A stretch of 64,000 bases of DNA from Lysobacteraceae bacterium (GTDB lineage: Bacteria > Pseudomonadota > Gammaproteobacteria > Nitrococcales > AK92), in assembly GCA_012523465.1 (NCBI GenBank), contig JAAYIK010000004.1, positions 121,814 to 185,813 of the forward strand. Direction: 5' to 3'. The notes beneath the pieces were generated by a model that ran no database searches, was not told the DNA's origin, and was given only the letters and a program-made list of their open reading frames with translations. The position numbers were made by a program, and so were the translations under genes. Positions 1 to 8,797 of the stretch are shown here, one piece after another. Each line of letters starts with the position of its first letter. Position 1 is the first letter of the stretch.

Positions 1-86
1 CGTTCGTCGATACCACCACCATGTCGATTGAGGAAATAGCGACCACGATCATGCACGAGCGCAAGATCAAACGTCGTGTTTTGTAA
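1..86 (+). CDS. ppsR: PpsR (PEP synthase regulatory kinase/phosphorylase), C-terminal end only
   Basis: The window opens inside a gene that ends at the TAA at 84-86. The 27 visible residues contain MSIEEIATTIM followed by a basic tail (KIKRRVL), which resembles the extreme C-terminus of the DUF299 family. PpsR is a bifunctional serine/threonine kinase and phosphorylase that inactivates and reactivates phosphoenolpyruvate synthase by ADP-dependent phosphorylation and Pi-dependent dephosphorylation. The catalytic P-loop lies outside the window, so the call rests on the tail alone. The next gene starts about 65 bases downstream on the same strand. Confidence 0.6.
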   Translation, partial: FVDTTTMSIEEIATTIMHERKIKRRVL

Positions 87-151
87 GCGGACGCTGTGGC
101 CGCCGCGAGGGGCGTGCCACGCAGGGTCCTTATGTTATAGTCCGAGGCATG

Positions 152-625
152 ATGGTTTTCACGCAGGATCATTTTCTGGCGCTGCCGGTTCGTAGTTTCG
201 CGAACCTGATGGAGTTGTACGAAAACAACTACATCTTCATGCGGCGCTTGATACCCGACCTCGACCTGATACCTAACGAGATGGTGTCGCGGGTGGAGGG
301 GGCGGTCGATCTGCGCCTGCGCATCCTGGAGCGCTGTCCATACACCACCATGCTGGCCCTGACCCATGAGTTTCCTGAGGGCAGCGCCTGCGAGCCGGAA
401 ACCTGCCCGGATCTGGAGATCCGCATCTATCACGATGCCCGTACTGCCGAAGCGCTGGCCAACACCGATTTCAGCCGGGTCGGCATTTGGCGCCGCGAGC
501 CGCCGCCGAATCCCCGCAGCCTGGCCTGGCGCTGGGAGATCAACCGCTTCCTCTATCGCTGGTTGCGCTACTGCCTGGCCCAGGGACATCGCTTCCTGCC
601 GCTGGCGACGGCCGTCTCCGGCTAG
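152..625 (+). CDS. DUF1249 (YqiB-like) family protein
   Basis: A protein of about 157 residues whose N-terminal half (LMELYENNYIFMRRLIPDL, then LRILERCPYTTMLALTHEF) matches the DUF1249/YqiB family of small cytoplasmic gammaproteobacterial proteins. In E. coli the family member sits near nudF and cpdA, but no molecular function is established. There are two adjacent ATGs at 149 and 152. I prefer 152 because GAGG at 144-147 is then four bases upstream, while 149 leaves only one base. A TATAGT at 136-141 could be a -10 element. The gene converges with the phosphodiesterase gene, the two stop codons overlapping at 622-625. Confidence 0.8.
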   Translation: MVFTQDHFLALPVRSFANLMELYENNYIFMRRLIPDLDLIPNEMVSRVEGAVDLRLRILERCPYTTMLALTHEFPEGSACEPETCPDLEIRIYHDARTAEALANTDFSRVGIWRREPPPNPRSLAWRWEINRFLYRWLRYCLAQGHRFLPLATAVSG

Positions 626-1359
626 GCCCGGTCGCGCGCAGCTACCATGGCTGCCACCGCTCTGGTCTCGATCCAGCCCACCCCGCGGCGGGCGAGATCG
701 CTGGCTTCCTGCCAGTCGTTGACTTCGTAAGCCGCCCACTCCCAGGGACCTGGCCATAGCGGAGCCAGCGAAGGCGGTAGCAGCTCGGCGGCGACGAAGG
801 CGAAGTCGGGCTTGAGCGTTTCCAGGCGGTCGCGGCAGGCCGCATTCCAGTCGGGCACGACCCAGCCGATGCGCCGCTTGCCCACGGAACGGGCGACCTG
901 GATGATGGCGCTGTCGAAGCTGATAAGCACCGCCCGCTCGCCCAGGGGCGCGCAGGCCTCGAGCACGGCGGCGACCGCCTGTGTGATCGCGTGGTGGGGA
1001 ATGGTGTCCTGCTTTAGTTCGACGAACACCGGCCCGCTGTGCGCAGCCAACCCCTGCGCCACCGCGGCCAGGGTCGGGATGGGCGTCCCCGCGTAGCGCT
1101 CGCCTAGCCGTGCCGGTTCGTGGGCGCTGATCTTGCCCAGCTCTTTTGCGCTGTACTCGACAATGGCGCCGCTGCGGCCGGTGGTCCGGTTCAGGGTAGG
1201 GTCGTGGAACACCATCGGCACGCCGTCCCTGCTCAGCTGCACATCGAACTCGACGGCGTCTGCGCCGGCGTCCAGCGCCGCCAACAACGCCGGGAGGGTG
1301 TTTTCCGGGTACAGCTCGCAGTAGCCGCGGTGCGCGATGATACGAAGCGACTTGGGCAT
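622..1359 (-). CDS. Glycerophosphodiester phosphodiesterase
   Basis: A 245-residue GDPD-family enzyme that hydrolyses glycerophosphodiesters to glycerol-3-phosphate and an alcohol. The catalytic signature is complete: H10-R11-G12 near the N-terminus, the ENT motif at 19-21, metal ligands E37 and D39 in EFDVQL, and H52-D53 in FHDPTLNRTTG. There is no signal peptide, so it is a cytoplasmic UgpQ-type enzyme. The frame is open further upstream to 1422, but the extra residues are low-complexity; the start at 1359 puts IIAHRG at the usual distance. It lies 72 bases downstream of the broken tgpA and is probably the last gene of that leftward operon. Confidence 0.92.
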   Translation of the reverse strand: MPKSLRIIAHRGYCELYPENTLPALLAALDAGADAVEFDVQLSRDGVPMVFHDPTLNRTTGRSGAIVEYSAKELGKISAHEPARLGERYAGTPIPTLAAVAQGLAAHSGPVFVELKQDTIPHHAITQAVAAVLEACAPLGERAVLISFDSAIIQVARSVGKRRIGWVVPDWNAACRDRLETLKPDFAFVAAELLPPSLAPLWPGPWEWAAYEVNDWQEASDLARRGVGWIETRAVAAMVAARDRA

Positions 1360-1431
1360 GGACGTTGGCCTCGTGCAGGAGTCGGGCGGCGGCTCGGGCG
1401 GCGCGGGCAGCGCCGATGCCACGAACCCTTA

Positions 1432-3439
1432 CTAGCACAAGTTATGCGCCCCTGCAGGTCGGCGGGCAAGCGCGGCGCCGGAGGGGATTACGGCGCAAAC
1501 TGCCTGATCTGCCGCTGCAGCTGCTTGAGATCGGTGGTGGAGGGGGGGCTCGACGCCGTAGCGCAGGCGCAGATAGAGCGCGGTGATGGCCCATACCTGC
1601 TCCGCCAGCTCGGGACGGGCGGCCGCCACCCGCTCGGCATAGTCGCGCGGACCCTCGCCTGGCGCCCGGGGTAGCTGCCGGCGGGCGAGCTTGCGGCAGA
1701 AGCGGGCGTAGGCGGCAACCAACGGGTCCGCGGGCCGCTGCGTCGAGCGCAGTAAGAGCAGCGCGATCAGCCCCAGCGCCAGGGCCGTCAACGCCGTCAG
1801 GGCGGCGATGGTGCGCGGCCAGTCGATCAGGCCGATGCGTCGCAGCAGCTGCTGCTGCAGTTCCGGCCCATAGCCCATCACCCAGCGGTTCCAGGCGGTA
1901 TTGAGGGCGTCCCACTGCAGGTGCAGCCGCTTCAGGAAGCCTTCCGAACGGGCCAGGAAGGGGATCGGCTCGCCGGCGGGAAGTGCCGCCGCCAGGCTAC
2001 GCTCGATGCGGTGCGGGGCGATGAAGCTGGTGGCATCGACCCGCACCCAGCCTTCGCCTTCGAGCCAGACCTCGGTCCAGGCGTGGGCGTCGGACTGGCG
2101 CACGATCAGGTAGTTGCCAGCCGGATTGATTTCCCCGCCCAGATAGCCCGTGACCACCCGCGCCGGGATACCGGCGGCCCGCATCAGCACCGCAAAGGCG
2201 CTGGCATAGTGCTCGCAGAAACCACGACGAGTCTCAAACAGGAACTGATCCACCGGATCCTGCGGCAACGGTGGCGGGCTGAGGGTGTAGACGAAGTCGT
2301 GGCGGCGGAAAAAATCGGCTGCGGTTGCCAGCAGCTCGCGGTCGCTCAGGCTGCGGCGGCGCCAGCTGGCAGCAAGGGCCTTGGCCCGCGGATGGACGTC
2401 GGCCGGCAGCGCCAGGTAGCGAGCTTTGCGCTGCGGCGGCAGCGTGGGCTCCAGGCGGTAGTCCGGCGCCGACGCCAGCGAATAGCGCCGCCGCTCGTAC
2501 ACCGGCTCGGCTGCCTCCAGCAGCAGCCCGTCGCTCCAGCGGGTGCCGGCCGGTGCCGTTAGCGGCGCGTCCAGGGTGAGCAGCCAGCGGCGGCTGTGCG
2601 GCTCGAGCTGAATGGTGTAGCGGACGATTTCACCTCGTCTTTCGACCGCGGCCGCACTGGACGGGCCCGGTGCCTGGCGCCAGACGCGGCCGTCGTAGCT
2701 GGACAGCACTGGGCCGCGCCAGTAGCGCTGCTCCGGGCGCGGTGGCTCATCCTCGAATTCGACCCGGAATGCCACTTCCGCCGACAGGCTGAGCTGGGCG
2801 ATGTCGCCCGGCGCCATGGTGTCGCTGAGACCGGACGAGGCGCCGCGGGCATCATCGGGTAACCGCCACCCGGGGGAAGAAGACGAACAAGATCAGCATC
2901 ACCGGTATGGCCTGCAGCAGCAAGGTCGTCGCCAAGTGGGCATGGCGCCAGGGATTGGCCGGCGGCCGGGCTTGGTGGGCGACCATGAGCAGCACCGTCA
3001 GCGCCCAGCCGGTGAGGGCCAGATAGACGATCATCCCGATGGACTGGTCGTAGAGAAACTGGGTTGCCGCCAGCAGATAGCCCAGATACATCAGCACATG
3101 GACATCGCGGCGCTGGCGCATCTCCAGCAGCTTGAGGGCCGCCATGGCGACCAGTAGCGCGGTACCGGGATCGCGGCCCAGCAGGCTGCCGTGCTCGAGG
3201 TAAATGCCGGCGGCGGCCCCCACGGTCAGCAGGGTACGCAGCCAGCCGGGCGGCAGCCGCTCGCCGCGGCGTGCAGCCCAGTAGCGCCAGAGGCCGCAGC
3301 CCACGGCCAGCACCAGTAGCCAGGCTGGCAGCCGCGGCGCATGTGGCGCTGCTGCCAGCGCGGTGATCAGCAGCAGCGTGGTTAGCGTCGGCAGGGACAG
3401 CAGCGGGCCGCGGGAGCTGGTAGGGGCGGCGGCAGTCAT
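1432..3439 (-). pseudogene. tgpA: TgpA-type membrane transglutaminase, split by an internal deletion
   Basis: Two leftward reading frames together make one TgpA-like protein (DUF3488 membrane part plus transglutaminase core plus C-terminal DUF4129). The first frame starts at 3439, overlaps the DUF58 stop by ATGA, encodes several membrane helices and ends in FFPRVAVTR at 2852. The second frame carries LPDDARGASSGLSDTMAPGD and continues to 1432. It has the papain-like triad: Cys in RRGFCEHYA, His in SDAHAWTEVW and Asp in VRVDAT, then another membrane helix. The family normally reads FPRVPGPLWGLPDDA here, so about 14 bases are missing around 2866-2872. The second frame could start alone at the ATG at 2817 but would lack its first membrane domain. 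In Pseudomonas TgpA is an essential-type periplasmic transglutaminase. Confidence 0.85.
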
Positions 3440-4389
3440 GGCAGCAAGGCCAAGGCTTGCAGGCAGCGGCGCCTGTGCTCGGCGCCGCTGCCTGGCGCGA
3501 TCTCCTGCCCCGGCAGCCGCAAGCCGTAGCGCTGCCCGCTCGCCTCGGCATCCAGCACCCAGCGACACAGCCGGGCGATCCGGGCTTCCTTGGGCAGCGT
3601 CGCCAGGCGGTTCCAATCCAGCCAGATCGGCATGAGGTTTTCGCCGCCGAAGACCTTGGTCTGCGGGTCCTGGCCGCGCGCTACCACGCGCCAAGCCACG
3701 TGGCGGGGCGAGTCGCCCGGGCGGTAGCGGCGCAGCTCTTGAAAGTCATCCTGGCCGCTTCGGCCCTGACGTTTGCCGCCGCTGCTGGCGCCTGCGGGGA
3801 GTGGCACTGGACCGGTCTCGGGTGCGGGGTAGACCAGGCAAGGCTGGTTCAGCTCCAGAGTGGACCAGGCGTGGAACAGGCCGAGCGGGAAGATGGTGAA
3901 AATCCTCACCGCCGGCGGCTGCAGCAAGCCGCGCCGCAGGGTGGGGCGGCGCAGCAGCAGGCCGGCATGACTTCGGGCCGGAACGTCGGTCAGGTCGATC
4001 AGCGTGCGCTCCAGCTCCAGACCGACGGCGGGGCGGGCGACGGAGCTGTCGTTGCGCAACTGTAGCGGGAAGACGGCAGTCTCGCCGACAAACACCGGTT
4101 CCGGCGGCAGCGCCGTCACCTGGAGGCCGCGCAGGTTGCGAAAGGTATGCAGGATGCTGACCAGCGCCACACTGGCGAGCAGGAAGGTGAAGGCGAAGAT
4201 CAGGTTGTTGCCGTAATTGATGGCGGTCAGCCACAGCACGAACAGCATGCCGGCGAACATCAGGCCGTTGCGCGTGGGCAGCACGTAGATCCCGCGGTAG
4301 ACCAGGGTGGCCGGCGTGGCCAGCCGGCGGCCCAGTCGCAACCCCCAGCGCTGCGCCTGCCGCCGCAGGACCGAGGTAGCCGCGGTCAT
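3436..4389 (-). CDS. DUF58 domain-containing protein
   Basis: A 317-residue protein with two hydrophobic segments in the first third (LMFAGMLFVLWLTAINYG, then LIFAFTFLLASVALVSI) and the DUF58 core toward the C-terminus, DFQELRRYRPGDSPRHVAWR followed by TKVF. DUF58 proteins are nearly always encoded between a MoxR ATPase and a transglutaminase, exactly as here, and are thought to act with them in a chaperone-like or envelope-maturation role; the biochemical function is unproven. The ATG at 4389 overlaps the moxR stop (ATGA), and its own stop overlaps the tgpA start. The frame stays open far upstream in the shadow of moxR; that extension has no homology pattern and was not used. Confidence 0.88.
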   Translation of the reverse strand: MTAATSVLRRQAQRWGLRLGRRLATPATLVYRGIYVLPTRNGLMFAGMLFVLWLTAINYGNNLIFAFTFLLASVALVSILHTFRNLRGLQVTALPPEPVFVGETAVFPLQLRNDSSVARPAVGLELERTLIDLTDVPARSHAGLLLRRPTLRRGLLQPPAVRIFTIFPLGLFHAWSTLELNQPCLVYPAPETGPVPLPAGASSGGKRQGRSGQDDFQELRRYRPGDSPRHVAWRVVARGQDPQTKVFGGENLMPIWLDWNRLATLPKEARIARLCRWVLDAEASGQRYGLRLPGQEIAPGSGAEHRRRCLQALALLP

Positions 4390-5303
4390 GGGATCGCCAC
4401 CTCGCTCAGGATCTCGGCCGCTTGCCGACTGCCGATCCGGGTGCCGTGGCCGTCGGCGAGGTGCAGCCGATGGGCGGCGACGTAGGGGAAGACGGCTTGG
4501 ACGTCTTCCGGCAGCACGGCGTCGCGACCGTCGATCAAGGCCCAAGCTTGGGCCGCGCGCAGCAGGCCGAGCCCGGCCCGCGGCGACAGGCCAGTGCGAA
4601 AGCGCCCGCTGTGGCGGCTGTAGTCCAGCAGGGCCTGGATGTAGGCCAGCAGCGGTTCGGCGGCGTGCAGCCGCGGAACCTGTCGCTGGATCTGCAGCAG
4701 CTGCTCGGCATCCATGGCCGGCTCCAGCCGCTGCACCATAGCGCGGCGATCCTCGCCGCGCAGCAGCTCGCGCTCGGCGGCCGGGTCGGGGTAGCCGAGC
4801 TCCAGGCAGAACAGGAAGCGATCGAGCTGGGATTCCGGCAGCGGGAAGGTGCCGATCTGGGTATCCGGGTTCTGGGTGGCGATCACGAAAAACGGCCGCG
4901 GCAGCGGTCGGGTGACGCCGTCGCTGGTGACCTGGCGCTCTTCCATCGCTTCCAGCAGCGCGCTCTGGGTTTTGGGCGTGGCCCGGGTGATCTCGTCGGC
5001 CAGCACCACCTGGGAGAAGATGGGGCCGGGCTGGAAGCTGAAGCGTCCGCTTTCCCGGTCGAAGATGGAGGCCCCGAGGATGTCGGCCGGCAGCATGTCG
5101 CTGGTGAACTGGATGCGCTGGAACTGCAGCCCGAGCAGGGCCGCCAGTGTGTGGGCCAGCGTGGTCTTGCCCATGCCTGGCAAGTCCTCGATCAGCAGAT
5201 CGCCGTTGGCGAACAAGCAGGCTAGCGCCAGGCGGAGCTGCCGTTCCTTGCCCAGGATGACCGTGTTCGCGCGCTCGAGTAGCCGGTTGATGGAAGCTTG
5301 CAT
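4386..5303 (-). CDS. MoxR-family AAA+ ATPase
   Basis: A 305-residue cytoplasmic ATPase. Walker A is at about 42-48 (PGMGKTT), Walker B is in VVLADEITRA near residue 100, and sensor 1 is in PFFVIATQNPD. The C-terminal lid holds FRTGLSPRAGLGLL and the MoxR-type ending DVQAVFPYVAAHRL. MoxR ATPases act as chaperones for assembly of protein complexes, often with DUF58 and VWA partners. This gene is first in a translationally coupled set moxR-DUF58-tgpA. About 200 bases separate it from the upstream permease gene, enough for its own promoter. Confidence 0.92.
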   Translation of the reverse strand: MQASINRLLERANTVILGKERQLRLALACLFANGDLLIEDLPGMGKTTLAHTLAALLGLQFQRIQFTSDMLPADILGASIFDRESGRFSFQPGPIFSQVVLADEITRATPKTQSALLEAMEERQVTSDGVTRPLPRPFFVIATQNPDTQIGTFPLPESQLDRFLFCLELGYPDPAAERELLRGEDRRAMVQRLEPAMDAEQLLQIQRQVPRLHAAEPLLAYIQALLDYSRHSGRFRTGLSPRAGLGLLRAAQAWALIDGRDAVLPEDVQAVFPYVAAHRLHLADGHGTRIGSRQAAEILSEVAIP

Positions 5304-5506
5304 TCTTAGTGGGTGTCGCAGCCGCTAATGTCGTGGCGTCCGTCGACGCGTGGATGATCGATTCCCCTGCGGGAACGGAATGCACAGCCGCTCGCGGCAG
5401 GGGGCGCAGGATGTTGATGATAGCGCCAAATATCTTGGGGCGGTGAAGAGCAGGTCGAAATCCTCGAAGCGGCAGGTAAAGGGCGCGCCGGCCGCGCGCG
5501 ACGGCC

Positions 5507-6265
5507 TCAGCCGTCGCCCGTCACGTCGGCATGCGGGCGCAGCAGCAGCGCGCACAGTAGCGCGCACAGCGCCAGGGCGCAGACGATGGCGGGGCCGGCA
5601 GGCAGGTCCAGCCCGCCGGAGGCGAGCAGACCGCTGGCGTAGCCGGCCGCGCCGACCAGATAGGCGCTTTTGAGGCCGCGGGTCGCCAGGGCCGGCAGGA
5701 TGAGGCTGGCGAACACCAGATAAATTCCCACCAGCTGTACCGAGACCGTCACGGCGGCAGCAAACAGCAGATAAAAGCCGATGCGTCCCAGCCGCTCCCC
5801 GAAGCCGAACCAAAGGCCGAGCAGCGGCATATAGAGCAGCAGCGCCGGCAGCAGGTCGGGCCAGGAAATCCACAGGATTTGGCCGGCTAGGATGTCCTGC
5901 AAATGCTCGCCGGCCTGCGGATTGCCGGCGAGCAGCAGCAGGCTGAGCGAAGCGGCGGTGACGAAGGCGGCGCCGATGATGGCCTCCTGGATCCAGGGCC
6001 AGCGACGCTCAGTCCAGGTCATGGTCAAGGCGCCGGCGAGGGCGGCGCTGGCCGCCGCCGCCTGCGTCGCCAGCGGCGAGTTGTCCCAGCCCATGAGGGC
6101 GGCCACGATGACGCCGAGCGCGGCGAACTGGGCGATGGCCAGATCGATGAAGATGATGCCGCGCTGCAGAACCTGGCGGCCCAGCGGCACGTGGGTGCTG
6201 AGTACCAGCGCTCCTGCCGCTAGGGCAGGAGCGAGGATGGACCACTCCAGGCCGGGTGCGCTCAT
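5507..6265 (-). CDS. Zinc/manganese-type ABC transporter permease (second ZnuB-like copy)
   Basis: A 252-residue, very hydrophobic protein of the ABC-3 (ZnuB/TroC) permease family with seven to eight predicted helices. It shows family hallmarks: FIDLAIAQFAALGV in the early helices, DILAGQILWISW in the middle and LVFASLILPALATRG in the coupling region. It should form the inner-membrane channel for a divalent metal, probably zinc. The ATG overlaps the stop of the upstream binding-protein gene (ATGA). No ATPase gene accompanies this pair; the nearest is znuC at 10.4 kb. It is distinct in sequence from the ZnuB at 11.15 kb. Confidence 0.88.
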   Translation of the reverse strand: MSAPGLEWSILAPALAAGALVLSTHVPLGRQVLQRGIIFIDLAIAQFAALGVIVAALMGWDNSPLATQAAAASAALAGALTMTWTERRWPWIQEAIIGAAFVTAASLSLLLLAGNPQAGEHLQDILAGQILWISWPDLLPALLLYMPLLGLWFGFGERLGRIGFYLLFAAAVTVSVQLVGIYLVFASLILPALATRGLKSAYLVGAAGYASGLLASGGLDLPAGPAIVCALALCALLCALLLRPHADVTGDG

Positions 6266-7164
6266 TGCAGCGCCTCCAGCAGCAGGTCGATAGTCTCGTC
6301 GAAGAGGCCGAACAAATCGGTTGCCCGCTGGCTGCCGCCGACGGTATAGGGCAGGCGCAGCGGCTGCACCGGCGAGCGTGCTGCCAGCCAGTCGGCCGGA
6401 CGACGGTCCTGGTAGGCCGCGTACAGCACTGCCGTGGCTCCCTCCTGCTGCACCTTGGCCAGCACGGTGGCCAGATGGCCGCTGCTGGGCGGGATGCCGG
6501 GCCGGGGCTCCAGGGCGGCAATGCGCTGCAGTCCCAGCCAGCGCTCGAGATACACCCAATCGTTGTGGGCGACCACGATGCGCATGCCCTGCAGTGGGCG
6601 GGCGCGCTGCTCCCAGGTCGCGATCGCGGCCTGCCAGCGCTGCTGGAAGTCTTCGCCGCGCCGGCGGTAAGCGTCGGCATTGCCGGGATCGAGGGCAATC
6701 AGGCGCTGGCTGAGCGCGGCGGCGACCCGGGCGATGTTGCGCGGGTCCAGGTGGAGGTGTGGGTTGCCGCTGGCGTGGACGTCGCCGTCAGCCCGGTCCA
6801 GCCGCTGCGGTCTTTCCAGCAGCTCGACCTGGGCCGCGGCTTCGAGAAAGCCGAGGCTGCCCGGGGCGGTGCGAGGATTGTTGGCGCGCCGCTGCAGCAT
6901 GGACAGCCAGCCGGCCTCCAGCTCGGCGCCGGTGCAGATGGCCAGGTCGGCGCGCCGCAGCTGGGCGATTAGCGCCGGCCGGGCCTGGATGTGGTGCGGG
7001 TCTTGCTGGGCCGTGGTGGCCGTGAACACGCTGACCAGTTCGCCGCCCAGCTCGCTGGCGAGAGCGCCCCATTCGGGCTCGCAGGCGAAGATTTGCAGCC
7101 TGGCGGCGGCGCTGTCGGCCCACAGCAGGCTGGTGACAAGCATCGTCAGGAGGATTTTGCGCAT
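6262..7164 (-). CDS. Metal ABC transporter substrate-binding protein (second ZnuA-like copy)
   Basis: A 300-residue periplasmic binding protein of the cluster A-I (ZnuA/TroA) family. It starts with a clear signal peptide (MRKILLTMLVTSLLWADSAAA). Candidate metal ligands are His in QQDPHHIQARP, His in NPHLHLDPRN and His in VVAHNDWVY. Unlike the canonical ZnuA at 9.4 kb it lacks a His/Asp-rich flexible loop, so it may bind more tightly, receive metal from a partner, or prefer another ion. It lies 14 bases after the outer-membrane protein gene and is translationally coupled to the permease, so a single Zur-controlled transcript from about 8.8 kb is likely. Confidence 0.88.
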   Translation of the reverse strand: MRKILLTMLVTSLLWADSAAARLQIFACEPEWGALASELGGELVSVFTATTAQQDPHHIQARPALIAQLRRADLAICTGAELEAGWLSMLQRRANNPRTAPGSLGFLEAAAQVELLERPQRLDRADGDVHASGNPHLHLDPRNIARVAAALSQRLIALDPGNADAYRRRGEDFQQRWQAAIATWEQRARPLQGMRIVVAHNDWVYLERWLGLQRIAALEPRPGIPPSSGHLATVLAKVQQEGATAVLYAAYQDRRPADWLAARSPVQPLRLPYTVGGSQRATDLFGLFDETIDLLLEALQ

Positions 7165-7178
7165 CGTTTGCAGCCTCC

Positions 7179-8375
7179 TCAGAAGCGGTGGGCGCCGTGC
7201 GCGCCGAGCGACATGATGTACTGCAGGAAGATGGCGCTGCCGCTTTCGCCGCCGATCTCGCTGCGGGTAAGCTGCAGACGGAAGCGACTGAATTCGCTGG
7301 GCGAGAAATCCACCATCGCGCTGTAGCGCCGCGCGGCCGAATCGGCGTCGGCCAGCCCGGCTTCGGCTAGCAGCTGAGGGTCGCTGCCGCGGTTATCGCT
7401 CGTCAGGCGGTCATGGCGCAGGCCGACCCGCCAGCGGGGCATGAATTGGTAGACCGTTTGCGCATACCAGCCTTTTTGCCTGCCGCTGTAGCGGCCGCTG
7501 GCGCCAGCTTCGTGCAGCTCGCCGCTTTCGCGCCGGAGAAAATACTCGGCCTGCACAGTCAGATGGCGGGCGCGCAGATTGCCGCCGGGAGCCCATTTCC
7601 AGACTGCGTCGACGATGGTGAGATCGCTGTTGCCGGTGAAGGCGATCGCAGCGTGGTGATGATGATGGTGATGGGCATGATCGTGGCCGGCGGTCCGTTC
7701 CGCCGGCTTGGCCCACAATTGCGACACGCCTAGCTGCCAGCTGTGTTCGAAGCCGATGTCGCCGCCGACATGGGCGAACACGGTGTAGGCGCCGACATCG
7801 TCATCGCCCTTGGCGGCAGGGAAGCTGCCGCCGCGGAAGGTTTCCGCGCCGAGCTCGACGAACAGCGCGCTCGGGGCCAGCCAGGTCAGCTGCAGGCCGT
7901 CGTCGTAATAGCCGCCGCCAAGAAAGGCCTGCACCGGCAGCGGCGCGTCGACGAAGTCCCAGCTGTGGCGATGATGGCTGTTGAGATAGCCCACGCCCGA
8001 GAAAAAGCGGCCGAAGGTAAGCCGCAGGCCGGCAGGCAGGGCGGTGGCTTCCACGAAGGCTTCTTCTAGCTCCAGTTTGGTAACGCCGTCGTGGTCGACC
8101 AGGGCGGCGCTCACCTGGCCGTAGAAATGGGGATCGATGTTGGCCGACAGGGTCAACTCGGTATGGTCCAGGCTGAAGCCCTGTTCGGGCAGGCCGGCTT
8201 CGCCGCCGAGCTGAAAGCCGGGCAGCCGTAGCTCGTCCAGCTTGTGATAGTTGGCGTACTGGCCCATCAGGGTCAGGCTGAGTGCCGGGTTGTAAGCGGC
8301 GCTGTCGCTTAGCTGCGCAGCCACGGGCTGCGCCAGGGTGCCAAGCAGCAGTGCCCCAAGCGTCATCTTGCGCAT
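7179..8375 (-). CDS. His-rich outer-membrane beta-barrel protein, Zur-linked
   Basis: A 398-residue exported protein: signal peptide MRKMTLGALLLGTLAQPVAA, then alternating beta-strand sequence and a C-terminal aromatic residue (HGAHRF), as in outer-membrane barrels. A run HDHAHHHHHHH in the middle (near residue 235) is probably a surface or pore loop that binds zinc. There is no TonB box or plug domain, and at about 400 residues it is too short for a TonB receptor, though such proteins are often named that way. I infer a zinc-responsive porin feeding the two binding proteins. The frame is open up to 8456, but 8375 gives the signal peptide. It sits between the small Cys/His protein and the binding protein. 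Confidence 0.8.
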   Translation of the reverse strand: MRKMTLGALLLGTLAQPVAAQLSDSAAYNPALSLTLMGQYANYHKLDELRLPGFQLGGEAGLPEQGFSLDHTELTLSANIDPHFYGQVSAALVDHDGVTKLELEEAFVEATALPAGLRLTFGRFFSGVGYLNSHHRHSWDFVDAPLPVQAFLGGGYYDDGLQLTWLAPSALFVELGAETFRGGSFPAAKGDDDVGAYTVFAHVGGDIGFEHSWQLGVSQLWAKPAERTAGHDHAHHHHHHHAAIAFTGNSDLTIVDAVWKWAPGGNLRARHLTVQAEYFLRRESGELHEAGASGRYSGRQKGWYAQTVYQFMPRWRVGLRHDRLTSDNRGSDPQLLAEAGLADADSAARRYSAMVDFSPSEFSRFRLQLTRSEIGGESGSAIFLQYIMSLGAHGAHRF

Positions 8376-8460
8376 GAGCCGCTCCAGAAGCGTTGGTGAC
8401 GATCTTTTTTCCGCCGTGCAGGCAGACGGGCTGCCGATACGGCTCGAAGCGAGCAAGGCG

Positions 8461-8748
8461 TCAGAGGGCTTCCGGAACGGGCGGGCCGCGCGGCTGGCGG
8501 GCGCTGGCCCAAACGGCGGGGGCGGCCGGCTGACGGTAGGGATCGGTCGAGGCCGGCAGCGGCGGCAGCGGCCCGCAGGAGCTGGCGGCAGGAACCGCCG
8601 TCTTGTGCAGGCCCGCTCGCAGGCAGATACTGCAGTTATCGGTGTCCGCCGTCAGCTCGTGCGTTGCCTCATGGGCCACGGTCGCTAACTGTACCGACAG
8701 CGGCGCTGCCGGTAGCAGAATCGGGAGGAGATGCGGCCTGCGATGCAT
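8461..8748 (-). CDS. Small Cys/His-containing protein, probable periplasmic zinc-binding protein (DUF2946-like)
   Basis: A 95-residue protein with a hydrophobic start (LLPILLPAAPLSVQLATVAH), then HEATHELTADTDNCSICL and a Pro-rich tail that ends near RGPPVP. The pattern H-x3-H followed by C-x2-C and a C-terminal R-x-PP is like the small proteins called DUF2946 or zinc-uptake chaperones that are encoded at the head of Zur-regulated operons. The start is 50 bases from the Zur box at 8798-8820. No strong ribosome binding site is seen before the ATG at 8748, so the exact start is uncertain. I infer capture or transfer of zinc; this is not proven for the family. Confidence 0.6.
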   Translation of the reverse strand: MHRRPHLLPILLPAAPLSVQLATVAHEATHELTADTDNCSICLRAGLHKTAVPAASSCGPLPPLPASTDPYRQPAAPAVWASARQPRGPPVPEAL

Positions 8749-8797
8749 GGCGTTGGCGATTTTTGCTGACAGCTGTGGAAAGGCCGGAGTGCGTTTT

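Noticed and set aside
4390..5385. N-terminal extension of the DUF58 frame across moxR
   Set aside because: The added sequence is an out-of-frame translation of moxR; the true start is the ATGA overlap at 4389.
7660..7690. His repeat in the barrel gene as a cloning tag or assembly artefact
   Set aside because: It is internal, uses mixed codons and is flanked by normal sequence in a Zur-controlled gene, so a natural metal-binding loop is more likely.
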